Origin: Calditrichaceae bacterium
Lineage (GTDB): Bacteria > Calditrichota > Calditrichia > Calditrichales > Calditrichaceae
Length of the DNA: 14,684 nt
Direction: 5' to 3'
Assembly: GCA_030592985.1 (NCBI GenBank)
Contig: JAUVIB010000034.1
Coordinates: 1-14,684, forward strand
In this document: piece by piece, positions 1 to 6,615 of the stretch
Numbering within the stretch: the stretch's first letter is position 1
Layout: each line of letters begins with the position of its first letter
Made by a program: the position numbers and the translations under genes
Notes under the pieces: model-generated
Database searches by the model: none
What the model was told of the DNA's origin: nothing
Seen by the model: the letters and a program-made list of their open reading frames with translations, nothing else

Positions 1-2
1 TT

Positions 3-59
3 ATTGAGTTTGATATGAAAAAAGTATTTGCCGATGCTGTAAAGGCGGCTAATAAATAG
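3..59 (+). CDS. 3' end of an unidentified upstream gene (partial)
   Basis: The window opens inside a reading frame that stays open from base 3 and ends at a TAG at 57-59, encoding 18 residues ending in DMKKVFADAVKAANK. The helical, lysine/alanine-rich tail is typical of the C-terminus of a soluble protein, but nothing in it identifies a family. It points the same way as the following genes and is separated from the next start by about 170 bases holding an inverted repeat, so it may belong to the same locus. That it is a real gene end is inferred from frame and context only; the stretch is too short to prove coding. Confidence 0.45.
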   Translation: MEFDMKKVFADAVKAANK

Positions 60-134
60 ATCGTCAAATTTTAGAACATAGTTTCGCAAATTAATAATGG
101 TTTCCATTTATACAGGTAAAATTACTACGAAGAT

Positions 135-185
135 CACGAAATACACGAAGTAAAAAGAATAAATATTATCTTCGTGTTCTTAGTG
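135..185. repeat. Inverted repeat with CACGAAG arms (dispersed-repeat type)
   Basis: The left arm (135-150, CACGAAATACACGAAG) faces the right arm (170-185, CTTCGTGTTCTTAGTG) across a 19-base AT-rich spacer. The inner eight bases (143-150 with 170-177) pair perfectly and most of the rest pairs too. A further ACGAAG at 128-133 gives the left side a short-unit repeat character. Arms of this ACGAAG/CTTCGTG type are, to my recollection, found scattered between genes in many environmental bacterial genomes, so a dispersed repeat is more likely than a gene-specific operator. There is no T-run directly after the right arm, so it is not a classic terminator. Confidence 0.6.
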
Positions 186-230
186 ATAAAGATTGTAAAA
201 ATTAGAATTATTTACCTTTTTGGAGGAAAT

Positions 231-2471
231 ATGCAATTTAATACCAACCGGTCTTTACTGTTTTTTTTATTATTTTTACCGATAATTACACTGTTTGCAT
301 CGGTTAAAGATGAACCTTTCATTCAGGAATATCATCAGGCGTTTCCAATCAGCGAAACAGCTGATGATAATAATATTTACCGAATTGCCGTTGATCAAAA
401 AGGAAATATCTGGGCAGGCGGCAAGACGGGTTTATTTGTTCTATTGGATCAGACAAATAAATGGCTTCCTGTATTGAATGAAGAAAATAAAGGACCTGTT
501 TATTCTTTATTTGCTGACTCAAAAGGCCTTATCTGGATAGGCGCCTGGAATGGATTGTATCAACTGAAAATCGAAAATGAAAGTACTCTCCGAAAAAAAA
601 TAATGAAAATTAAAAATATCATTGGGCCGATTACCGCCATTTCTGCAATAAACGGAGATATTTACGCTTTTGGACCACAAGGACAATGGCATTTTAAAAA
701 TAAGAAATGGAAGCAATTTAAAATTCCGGTTTCCCGCTCAATCCGTGTCGTAATGGCCGGTAACAATAAAGATTATTTTATAGGCGGCGGGAGAGGTGTT
801 TGGCATATAAAGGATTCCAAAATCACACTGTTTCAGAATGAGCGGGAATTGCTAAGTGATGATATCTATGGAATGGATTTTACAGCGGACGGTAAGCTAT
901 GGATTGGCGGGTTGGGCGGAATTAATGTTTATGAAGGGGGTAAGCGGATTGACACCATCACTTCTGAAAATGGTTTATCTTCCATTCGGGTTAAAGCAGT
1001 TCGCCGGGCGCCGGATGGTGCTATGTGGATTGGAACCGATATGGGCGTTAGTCGTTTTGACGGCAAAGAATGGTCGTTAAGGCACAGCCGCCGCTGGCTA
1101 TTAAATGATCAGGTAAGGGATATTGCATTTGATAAAGCCGGTACAGCCTGGATAGCCACAAAGAGTGGCGTGAGCGCAATTAAAAGAAGAACAATGACCT
1201 TGGCACAAAAGGCGGATTATTATTATGAAATATGCATGAAAAGACATATTCGTCCGCCGTATCTTGTGGAAAAATGCCGTTTAACGACGCCCGGAGATTT
1301 AAAAACCTGGGAACCCGATGACGATGATAATGACGGGCAATATACCAGTATGTATCTCGTTATGGAGTCCTATCGATATGCCGTTACGAAGGATCCCGAT
1401 GCCAAAGTGAAAGCGAAAAAAGCATTTGAAGCTTTAAAATTTTTACAAACTGTGACCGAAACAGACGGTTATGTAGCCAGAACAGTTATTCCACCGGAAT
1501 GGAAAAAGATGTCAGATCCCAATGAAATCATTGATGATCGACGTTGGGCACAGGAACTATCCAATAATCCGCGGGAAAAACGAGTGGAGATTCATTGGCA
1601 CTTATCCAAAGACGGTAAATGGCTCTGGAAAGGAGATACCAGCAGTGATGAAATTACCGGACATATGTATGGTTATCTTTTCTATTATGATCTTGTAGCG
1701 GATAGTAAAGAAAAAGAAAGGGTACGGGATCATATCCTGAAAATCGTTGATTATATCATTGATGGCGGTTACAACTTTAAAAGTCTTGATGGAAAGCATA
1801 CTACCTGGGGCGTCTGGGCGCCGGAATATTTGAATAATGATCCTGATTGGGCGCCTGAAAGAGGTATTAATGCAGTAGAGATTCTATCGTATCTGAAATT
1901 GGCTTATCATGTAAGCGGTAAAAAATATTATCAGAATGAGTATAATAAATTATTGAATGAACATAATTATCGCGATTATATTGTTAAAGCCAAATCGGTC
2001 TTACCCGGCTGGCGGACGTATATCGATGACGAGTTGCTATTGCTGGCTTATGCAGCATTGCTTATGTATGAAGATAATCTTGAATTAAAAGCGCTATATC
2101 AAAAAAGTCTAAATAATTGGTATGATGCTCTTAAGGATGATGACAGTCCCTATTTTTATTTCTTCTACAATGCTTTTGCCGGCAATAAAGTAAAACATGA
2201 TCGTTCAATCTTTGTTCTTAAGGACAATCCGTTAGATTTGATTCGCTGGCGGGTTGATAACTCTAAACGGGAAGATTTGCATATGACACATTCTCCGATT
2301 CTCGAAGACACCCAAACCAGCCGTTTAGTACCACCGAGTGAGCGTGGAATAATGCGCTGGGATAAAAATCCGTGGAAAGCGATTCAGGGAAATGGCGGAC
2401 ACTCCGAAAGCGATGGCGTCTATTGGCTGCTGTCATACTGGATGGGCAGGTATTATAGTTTGATTGATTAA
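231..2471 (+). CDS. Exported beta-propeller protein fused to a probable alpha/alpha-barrel domain
   Basis: This is a 746-residue exported protein. The ATG at 231 is chosen because GGAGG lies at 222-226 and a signal peptide follows at once (hydrophobic run about residues 8-23). An in-frame ATG at 174 has no such site and falls inside the inverted repeat. Residues about 46-318 carry about seven propeller repeats of the two-component-regulator type, seen as 'G.(I/L/M)W(I/A)G...G(L/V)' (residues 58-68, 99-109, 221-231, 263-273, 304-314), with two weaker ones at about 132-150 and 174-192. Residues about 325-746 are rich in aromatic and helical segments, with an acidic DDDDNDG (363-369), DTSSDEITGHMYGY (469-482), TWGVWAPEY (525-533) and a C-terminal YWLLSYWMGRYY. 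This resembles six-hairpin alpha/alpha barrels used by glycosidases and lyases. No histidine kinase, receiver or DNA-binding part is present, so it is not a hybrid sensor. The enzymatic role is inferred from neighbours; the exact family is not recognised. Confidence 0.85.
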   Translation: MQFNTNRSLLFFLLFLPIITLFASVKDEPFIQEYHQAFPISETADDNNIYRIAVDQKGNIWAGGKTGLFVLLDQTNKWLPVLNEENKGPVYSLFADSKGLIWIGAWNGLYQLKIENESTLRKKIMKIKNIIGPITAISAINGDIYAFGPQGQWHFKNKKWKQFKIPVSRSIRVVMAGNNKDYFIGGGRGVWHIKDSKITLFQNERELLSDDIYGMDFTADGKLWIGGLGGINVYEGGKRIDTITSENGLSSIRVKAVRRAPDGAMWIGTDMGVSRFDGKEWSLRHSRRWLLNDQVRDIAFDKAGTAWIATKSGVSAIKRRTMTLAQKADYYYEICMKRHIRPPYLVEKCRLTTPGDLKTWEPDDDDNDGQYTSMYLVMESYRYAVTKDPDAKVKAKKAFEALKFLQTVTETDGYVARTVIPPEWKKMSDPNEIIDDRRWAQELSNNPREKRVEIHWHLSKDGKWLWKGDTSSDEITGHMYGYLFYYDLVADSKEKERVRDHILKIVDYIIDGGYNFKSLDGKHTTWGVWAPEYLNNDPDWAPERGINAVEILSYLKLAYHVSGKKYYQNEYNKLLNEHNYRDYIVKAKSVLPGWRTYIDDELLLLAYAALLMYEDNLELKALYQKSLNNWYDALKDDDSPYFYFFYNAFAGNKVKHDRSIFVLKDNPLDLIRWRVDNSKREDLHMTHSPILEDTQTSRLVPPSERGIMRWDKNPWKAIQGNGGHSESDGVYWLLSYWMGRYYSLID

Positions 2472-2542
2472 TTTCCTTAACTTTATATTTTTATATAAGA
2501 TAGTGATCATATAATTTTTTAAATTTTTCTTTTGGAGAATAG

Positions 2543-4609
2543 ATGAAAAAGATTTTACTATTATTATTCAGCGGATTGTTAGCATTCGGTTTGATAGGCT
2601 GTGAAAAAAGTACCTATTTTAGTCTTGAACTGCAGTCCAAAGCTTTAAATATGCCACTGGAGATAACGGGTAGTAATGATGATAGTCTTGGTGCTATTTT
2701 TTATGAGACCAAATCTGGGAAATTCTGGCTGCCATTAAAAGCGGATTCTGAAAATAAAACAACAAGTGGAACAGCCTATCAATTTAAAATGAATGATAAT
2801 CGTACCATAACACTGAAAGTGGAAAAAAGAGATGCAGATTATATCGTTCATTTGACGGCATCTAACAGTGAAGATATATTAAAATGGGGCGTCAATATTA
2901 AAGCCGGTAAGGATGAATATTTTACGGGATTGTATGAACGTACTGTGGACGGGGATCAGACAAACTCATGGGAAGAGGGTATACAGGAAGCTATGGACTT
3001 ACGGGGACAATCGGTTAATATGCTGATTAAATCCACTCTGGGACTTTACGCGCCATTCTATATTTCATCTAAAGGATATGGATTTTTTGCCTATGGAACC
3101 TGGCCGGGACATTTTGATTTTTGCAAAATGGATAAAAACCTTGTCCAGATTGAATTTGAAGGCCCTCAGTTTAAATTTAAAATATATACGTCCAAAAATC
3201 CTGCTGAACTTGTAATGAAGCATGCTCTGGAAACGGGGCCTCCGATTTTACCTCCCAAATGGATATTTAAACCATGGCGTTGGCGTGATGAACATAAAAA
3301 TTTACCCAAATATTATGATGGAACTCCAGTGCGCGCTCCCTATAACAGTCAGGTAGTAGAAGATGTTTTGATGATGCAGGCTTTTGATATCCCTTGCGGT
3401 ATTTATTGGGTTGACCGTCCCTGGGCTAAAGGATCGAAAGGGTATGGTGATTTAGAATGGAGTCCCGATCGTTTCCCAAAAGCCGGTAAGATGATTAAAT
3501 GGTTAGATAAAAATGACATGAAATTAGTTTTGTGGATTGCACCCTGGGTGATGGGAGACATGGCTAAAGTTGCCATAGAAAAAGGTTACAATTTAAAGGG
3601 ACAAACCAGATATATAGGTAAATATGTGTTGATTGATTTTACCAATCCGAAGGCTGTAAAATGGTGGCAGGAAGAGGGTCTGACTAAGCTGCTTAAGATA
3701 GGCATAAAAGGTTTCAAGTTAGATCGTGCGGAAGAACTCGTTCCCGAATCGCGTGAAGTTAAGGCTTTTGACGGGCGTATGACCCGGGAAACAAGAAATG
3801 ATTATCCGGTGCAGTATGTTAAAGCAACCTACGAAATTAGTAAAAAAATACATGGTGATGATTTCTTTTTAATGCCGAGGGCGGCTTACACAGGCAGTTC
3901 CCGCTATGCCGGATTTTGGGGAGGAGATATCGGCTCGCCACCGGAAGGATTAAGAACCGCGATCATTGCCCAGCTGAGAAGCGCTATTATGGGCTATCCT
4001 TTATGGGGATCGGATACGGGAGGTTATTGGCATGTAGATTTGGATAGGGAAGTAACGGCCCGTTGGCTTGCTTTTAGTTGTTTCTCGCCCATTATGGAAG
4101 TGGGTCCCACTGAAAACCGTGGATTCTGGGATATGAAAAAGGAACCCCATTATGATACGGAGCTGATTGCTATATGGAGACTATACGCCAAACTGCATGA
4201 CAAATTACAGGATTACAGTTATCACTTTGCTAAAGAAGCACACGATACAGGTATGCCCATTGTCCGCCCGCTGTTTCTTGTTTATCCGCAGCAAAAACAG
4301 GCATGGAGCGATTGGCAAACCTATTTATACGGCTCTGATATTTTGATTTCCGCTATTTGGCAAAAAGGGAAAACAGAACATACGCTTTATTTACCGGCAG
4401 GAGAAGAGTGGCGTGACGCATGGAACCCTGAAAAAGTGTATAAAGGGGGACAAAATGTCACGGTTAAAACCGCTATGCATCAAATTCCTTTATTTGTTCG
4501 TGTTGGCTCAAAAGTTGAAATTGGAGATTTAAACGGTTTATATAAAGAGTCGTTGAAAAAAGCAGAAAAGAAACCGGACTTAAGTCTGCTGCAAAAGGCG
4601 GTGCGTTAA
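2543..4609 (+). CDS. GH31-family alpha-glycosidase, lipoprotein
   Basis: A 688-residue retaining alpha-glycosidase of family GH31 (alpha-glucosidase/alpha-xylosidase type), expected to remove alpha-linked sugars from the non-reducing end of a glycan. The leader ends in a lipobox LIGC with Cys20, so the enzyme is probably anchored to a membrane outside the cytoplasm. The N-terminal beta-sandwich includes GTWPGHFDF (185-193). The TIM barrel starts near 240 with PPKW, and GIYWVDRPW (286-294) is a substrate-loop motif. The predicted nucleophile is Asp394 in GFKLDRAEE, and the predicted acid/base is Asp462 in FWGGDIGS. The stretch AIMGYPLWGSDTGGYW (481-496) is a GH31 hallmark. A GGAG at 2534-2537 supports the start. 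The upstream gene ends 71 bases away and the downstream gene starts 15 bases after the stop, suggesting one transcript. GH31 also holds sulfoquinovosidases and lyases; the exact substrate cannot be read here. Confidence 0.9.
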   Translation: MKKILLLLFSGLLAFGLIGCEKSTYFSLELQSKALNMPLEITGSNDDSLGAIFYETKSGKFWLPLKADSENKTTSGTAYQFKMNDNRTITLKVEKRDADYIVHLTASNSEDILKWGVNIKAGKDEYFTGLYERTVDGDQTNSWEEGIQEAMDLRGQSVNMLIKSTLGLYAPFYISSKGYGFFAYGTWPGHFDFCKMDKNLVQIEFEGPQFKFKIYTSKNPAELVMKHALETGPPILPPKWIFKPWRWRDEHKNLPKYYDGTPVRAPYNSQVVEDVLMMQAFDIPCGIYWVDRPWAKGSKGYGDLEWSPDRFPKAGKMIKWLDKNDMKLVLWIAPWVMGDMAKVAIEKGYNLKGQTRYIGKYVLIDFTNPKAVKWWQEEGLTKLLKIGIKGFKLDRAEELVPESREVKAFDGRMTRETRNDYPVQYVKATYEISKKIHGDDFFLMPRAAYTGSSRYAGFWGGDIGSPPEGLRTAIIAQLRSAIMGYPLWGSDTGGYWHVDLDREVTARWLAFSCFSPIMEVGPTENRGFWDMKKEPHYDTELIAIWRLYAKLHDKLQDYSYHFAKEAHDTGMPIVRPLFLVYPQQKQAWSDWQTYLYGSDILISAIWQKGKTEHTLYLPAGEEWRDAWNPEKVYKGGQNVTVKTAMHQIPLFVRVGSKVEIGDLNGLYKESLKKAEKKPDLSLLQKAVR

Positions 4610-4624
4610 TTATTGGAGGAATAG

Positions 4625-6028
4625 ATGCGTAAATTTTTAAAAATTACCGGGAGTATTCTATCCGGATTATTAGTAATAATATTAGTTATTTTATATTGGG
4701 CTTTGGATTCTGTTGATTATACGCCTTTTTTAGAAAGCAGTTACTATACACAGACAAAAGCGCGTTTGGATAGTCTGTCTAAACAATTGACTCTTGCTGA
4801 AGGAGAACTTGAAATTGGTTTTTCCAAAATCAGTATAACACCACGTTTAAATGCAGAAAAAGATGATCCTTACGAAGGCGCTTTTAAATCTGTACCTCTG
4901 GCAGGATTCGGGCAGCGGCATGGAGAGCCGGCAGAGGGGATCCATGATAGTGTTTTTGTGAAAGCCGTTGCTGTAAAAGTTAAGAATAAACTAGTAATAT
5001 TAGTAGGCTCGGATTTGCTGATTGTACCACCTTCCGTGAGTGATGGGGTGAGTAAAAATCTGTATGAAAAAATGAAATTAACCCGTAGTCAGATATTTTT
5101 CTCGGCAACACATACTCATTCCAGTGTGGGCGCCTGGTCGGAAGGCTATGTAGGTGAGCAATTTTCCGGGTCACCCAATCCTAATGTAATCCACTGGCTG
5201 GTTCTTAGATTCAGTCAGGCTATTGAAAAGGCTGTTGAGGATTTAAAGCCAGGAGAAATAGGCACCGAAAGTTTTGAGGCTGCTGATTTTATTGATAACC
5301 GTTTTATTGATGAGTTAGGCGAAAAAAACAGTGAGTTTGTTTTTATGGTTGCCCGGCAAAATTCAGGTAAAAAAGCTGTTCTGGGATCATTTGACGCTCA
5401 TTCTACAACCCTCGGCGGCTGGAATATGCTGTTTAGCGCCGACTATTCCGGTTATTGGGAACGTAAATTGGAAAATAATGGCATAGATATCGCGGTGTTT
5501 TATGCCGGAAGTGTGGGTAGTCATAGCCCGCATACGAAAGGTGATAAATTTGAAAAGCCAAAATATATTGGGGAATCGTTGGCAGATAGTGTTTTAAAAT
5601 ACAGTGTAAATACAAAATTGAGTAGAGATATTGGTTTGTCCTACGTTACATTGAAATTGGATCTGCCGGAATTTCATGTGCGTATATCAGATGGTATCCG
5701 TTTAAATCAAATACTGGCAAAAAAATTATTTCCTCCAATTGGGAATGTTTATGTGCAGGCAGCACGAATAAATAATTTAATTTGGGCAACTGCACCGGCC
5801 GATTTTAGCGGTGAAACAACAATCCTATATAAAAATGCTATGTATAGAAAGGGATTTAAGGCTATCGTAACCAGTTTCAACGGAGCTTATACGGGTTATA
5901 TAATTCCTATGAGATATTATCATATGGATGAATATGAATCACGACTAATGTCTTGGTTTGGGCCATATATGGGACCGTATACCAACGAAATGATCCGGCG
6001 GATGATGAATAGACTTGCCTCATTATAA
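4625..6028 (+). CDS. Membrane-anchored neutral/alkaline ceramidase-family hydrolase
   Basis: A 467-residue protein with one N-terminal membrane segment (about 9-27), followed by the zinc-hydrolase domain of the neutral/alkaline ceramidase family. Family landmarks are GFSKISITP (65-73), ATHTHSSVG (161-169, zinc histidine), FDAHSTT (256-262, second zinc histidine), GSHSP (298-302, aligning with the family's GDVSP that holds the nucleophile serine, here Ser301), a Glu397 in PADFSGE and Tyr425 in YTGYI. All metal-ligand positions thus seem kept, while the usual Asp-Val before SP is Ser-His. Characterised ceramidases are longer, with a C-terminal Ig-like domain that is missing here. Proteins of this family are often placed near carbohydrate genes, and true ceramide cleavage is doubtful; an amide or ester of a glycan is equally possible. 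GGAGG (4616-4620) precedes the ATG. It is the last gene before a terminator. Confidence 0.82.
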   Translation: MRKFLKITGSILSGLLVIILVILYWALDSVDYTPFLESSYYTQTKARLDSLSKQLTLAEGELEIGFSKISITPRLNAEKDDPYEGAFKSVPLAGFGQRHGEPAEGIHDSVFVKAVAVKVKNKLVILVGSDLLIVPPSVSDGVSKNLYEKMKLTRSQIFFSATHTHSSVGAWSEGYVGEQFSGSPNPNVIHWLVLRFSQAIEKAVEDLKPGEIGTESFEAADFIDNRFIDELGEKNSEFVFMVARQNSGKKAVLGSFDAHSTTLGGWNMLFSADYSGYWERKLENNGIDIAVFYAGSVGSHSPHTKGDKFEKPKYIGESLADSVLKYSVNTKLSRDIGLSYVTLKLDLPEFHVRISDGIRLNQILAKKLFPPIGNVYVQAARINNLIWATAPADFSGETTILYKNAMYRKGFKAIVTSFNGAYTGYIIPMRYYHMDEYESRLMSWFGPYMGPYTNEMIRRMMNRLASL

Positions 6029-6033
6029 TTGGA

Positions 6034-6234
6034 ATCAGGATTAAGTCAAACTATTTAAATCAAGAAAAATAATTCTTCGGTGGCTTGGGAGATAATGTTT
6101 TTTTTGGAGTGCATCGACTTTGTCGATGCTGAATTGACACAGTCAATTCGTTCCAAATTTCCAAGCTATCGAGGGATTACCAAGAAGAACTGTAAAAGAA
6201 TTTAGAATCGACCGAAGAGCTTATTGCTCCTGAT
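6034..6234 (+). ncRNA. Candidate structured RNA (nested branched fold)
   Basis: No reading frame is supported here, but a long set of nested complementary segments is visible. From outside in: 6034-6040 with 6228-6234 (7 pairs); 6068-6072 with 6221-6225, continuing after a one-base bulge (C6220) into 6073-6081 with 6211-6219 (9 pairs, one wobble); 6083-6091 with 6158-6166 (9 pairs, two wobbles); 6103-6110 with 6150-6157 (8 pairs, two wobbles). Inside sit two perfect 8-bp hairpins with 3-base loops, 6111-6129 and 6131-6149, separated by one base, which makes a compact three-way junction. A terminator follows 23 bases later. It starts only five bases after the ceramidase-like gene, so it could be its 3' UTR, a processed small RNA, or a remnant of a mobile element. 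I do not recognise it as 6S, SRP, RNase P RNA or tmRNA. Strand is inferred from the terminator. Confidence 0.5.
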
Positions 6235-6257
6235 GTTGGTTAAATAAGTTGTATTTT

Positions 6258-6282
6258 GAGGGGACGTTAAGCGTCCCTTTTT
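6258..6282 (+). terminator. Intrinsic (Rho-independent) terminator
   Basis: GGGACG (6261-6266) pairs with CGTCCC (6272-6277) around the loop TTAAG, extended outward by G-T, A-T and G-T pairs, and the stem runs straight into TTTTT (6278-6282). It closes the transcript of the propeller, GH31 and ceramidase-like genes together with the structured region before it, and separates them from the esterase cluster. Confidence 0.85.
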
Positions 6283-6406
6283 CATTTTAAAATTAAAAAT
6301 TATTATTAAAATAGGGATATTTCGGTTATCTATCTTTATGTTTGCTATTGTCTCATAATACTCCTAAATTTTAACTTTTTGTAGTTGTACAATGATATTT
6401 GGGAAT

Positions 6407-6467
6407 AACGTGGTTTGCAAAAATTATAATTAGCAGTACCAAATAAATGAATTTCCAAACGTGATTT
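6407..6467. repeat. Direct repeat AACGTGRTTT, two copies
   Basis: AACGTGGTTT at 6407-6416 and AACGTGATTT at 6458-6467 agree at nine of ten positions and lie 51 bases apart, close to five helical turns. The second copy ends four bases before a possible -35 element. This is the layout of a two-site regulator binding region, but no regulator gene is present in the window and two short copies in AT-rich DNA could arise by chance. Confidence 0.3.
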
Positions 6468-6470
6468 TAT

Positions 6471-6502
6471 TTGACTTAATTGTTCGAAAAGACTTATATA
6501 AT
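6471..6502 (+). promoter_or_regulatory. Possible sigma-70-type promoter for the esterase cluster
   Basis: TTGACT (6471-6476) resembles a -35 box. Downstream lie TTATAT (6494-6499, 17-base spacing) and the better TATAAT (6497-6502, 20-base spacing). Transcription would begin near 6508, giving a leader of about 100 bases that contains the TGAGTTC/GAACTCA inverted pair. The call rests only on sequence resemblance, and spacing forces a choice between a good box and a good distance. Confidence 0.35.
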
Positions 6503-6615
6503 TTTTATTAGAACCTGAGTTCAATGCAAGGTAAATTCAATTTCTACCAAAAAAATACATTTAGTACATTTATCTCGAACTCACCTTAAAATATAATTTT
6601 TTATTAGAGGTCTAT

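Larger units (their letters stand above)
6284..6615. other. AT-rich non-coding gap upstream of the esterase cluster
   Basis: This stretch has no convincing gene on either strand. It is AT-rich, especially around 6284-6315. It holds the possible promoter at 6471-6502, the direct repeat AACGTGRTTT (6407-6416 and 6458-6467), an inverted pair TGAGTTC (6516-6522) with GAACTCA (6577-6583), and a tandem TACATTTA (6556-6563 and 6565-6572). It is the natural control region for the four-gene cluster that starts at 6616. Confidence 0.6.

Noticed and set aside
174..230. N-terminal extension of the propeller protein from the ATG at 174
   Set aside because: That ATG lies inside the inverted repeat without a ribosome site, while the ATG at 231 has GGAGG and is followed by a proper signal peptide.
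2472..2542. Terminator between the propeller and GH31 genes
   Set aside because: The only stem is a six-pair AT-only hairpin (TTATAT/ATATAA), too weak to support termination; the two genes are probably co-transcribed.
6034..6234. 6S RNA, RNase P RNA, SRP RNA or tmRNA
   Set aside because: None of the conserved sequence blocks I know for these RNAs is seen; the three-way junction layout also differs from the rod-like 6S fold.
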